46,104 nucleotides of DNA from Roseateles sp. (GTDB taxonomy: Bacteria; Pseudomonadota; Gammaproteobacteria; Burkholderiales; Burkholderiaceae_C). The stretch covers positions 1-46,104 of the forward strand of contig JAFALK010000063.1 of the NCBI GenBank assembly GCA_019234295.1, read 5' to 3'. Below the pieces are notes generated by a model, which had not been told where the DNA came from, did not search any database, and saw only the letters and a program-made list of their open reading frames with translations. Shown piece after piece: positions 45,793 to 46,104 of the stretch; the first letter of the stretch is position 1, and every line of letters begins with the position of its first letter. The translations under genes and the position numbers were made by a program.

Positions 45793-46104
45793 CTACCAGT
45801 CGCGCAGTTTGACGCGCAGGCGTGCGATAGCCTGACTGTGCAGTTGGCAAACGCGCGATTCGGTCACCTTGAGCACCGCCGCGATCTCCTTGAGATTCAT
45901 GTCGTGCTCGTAGTACATGCCCATCACGAACTGCTCGCGCTCGGGCAACTGCTTGATCGCCTCGACCAGGGCCTCGCGCATGCGATGGTCCTGCAGCATG
46001 GCCAGCGGGTTCGCTTCCTCGTTGGCGACGTGGCGGTCGAGGTAGTCCTCGTCGCCGTCGTCACCGCTCATGTCTTCGAGGTAGACGAGCTGGGTGCCGC
46101 GCAC
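45793..46104 (-). CDS. fliA: RNA polymerase sigma-28 factor, C-terminal part (runs off the window)
   Basis: Only the last 103 residues are in the window. Region 4 is clear: LPEREQFVMGMYYEHDMNLKEIAAVLKVTESRVCQLHSQAIARL, with the helix-turn-helix near the end, and the C-terminal sequence matches FliA sigma factors that transcribe late flagellar and chemotaxis genes. The start lies beyond base 46104. The soluble chemoreceptor downstream on the same strand fits a flagellar/chemotaxis locus. Confidence 0.93.
   Translation of the reverse strand: MRGTQLVYLEDMSGDDGDEDYLDRHVANEEANPLAMLQDHRMREALVEAIKQLPEREQFVMGMYYEHDMNLKEIAAVLKVTESRVCQLHSQAIARLRVKLRDW

Overview
The window is a high-GC chromosomal segment of a betaproteobacterium, most likely a Burkholderiales member of the Rubrivivax/Roseateles/Leptothrix type. 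The evidence is the metK / two lpxL-like acyltransferases / dapF / DUF484 / xerC gene order, GTG starts with stop/start overlaps, an isoquinoline-oxidoreductase-like pair, many LysR regulators, and a fliA gene next to a chemoreceptor. No CRISPR array, rRNA or convincing tRNA was seen.

Layout. 0.3-4.8 kb: a TonB-dependent receptor with a promoter/operator, a terminator hairpin, and a sodium:solute symporter. 5.0-13.3 kb: housekeeping block with metK leftward, and rightward a tightly overlapped run of two lipid A-type acyltransferases, dapF, DUF484, xerC, an unrecognised outer-membrane-like protein and an RlmI-type methyltransferase. 13.3-15.8 kb: Lrp-type regulator divergent from glmS. 15.78-16.74 kb: a 957-bp transposon-like element with no transposase gene, 26-bp terminal inverted repeats, internal sub-repeats and a perfect 5-bp target duplication. 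17.0-22.4 kb: catabolic island with LeuC/LeuD-type hydro-lyase subunits, a LysR regulator, a 2-hydroxycarboxylate transporter and a Tat-exported alpha/beta hydrolase of the haloacetate dehalogenase type. A near-identical 33-bp sequence lies upstream of leuCD and between the LysR gene and the transporter, which suggests one regulon.

22.4-30.6 kb: a truncated TnpB remnant with its right-end hairpin, a second LysR gene, a DsbA-like protein divergent from an SDR plus a tautomerase, a Tat-exported two-subunit molybdenum hydroxylase, a small thioredoxin and an MFS transporter. 30.6-31.1 kb: C-terminal relics of a YeiH-like gene and a LysR gene, back to back, as if one deletion had removed the middle of a divergent pair. 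31.1-35.8 kb: a periplasmic binding protein, a chemoreceptor, and eutB-eutC without any microcompartment genes.

36.1-40.4 kb: FecR-domain protein, OmpA-like lipoprotein and a large CHASE2-GAF-HD-GYP protein, arranged as an envelope-linked signalling unit. 40.5-43.7 kb: an unrecognised, mostly helical 485-residue protein with one hydrophobic hairpin, a binding protein, and a Ser/Gly/Thr-rich ORF carrying three kinds of short tandem repeat. 43.8-46.1 kb: TlpA-like thioredoxin, a soluble chemoreceptor, and the 3' part of fliA running off the window edge.

The best candidates for undescribed biology are the leuCD / 2-hydroxycarboxylate transporter / exported hydrolase regulon, the transposase-less mobile element, the helical 485-residue protein, and the repeat-rich locus at 43.0-43.7 kb.
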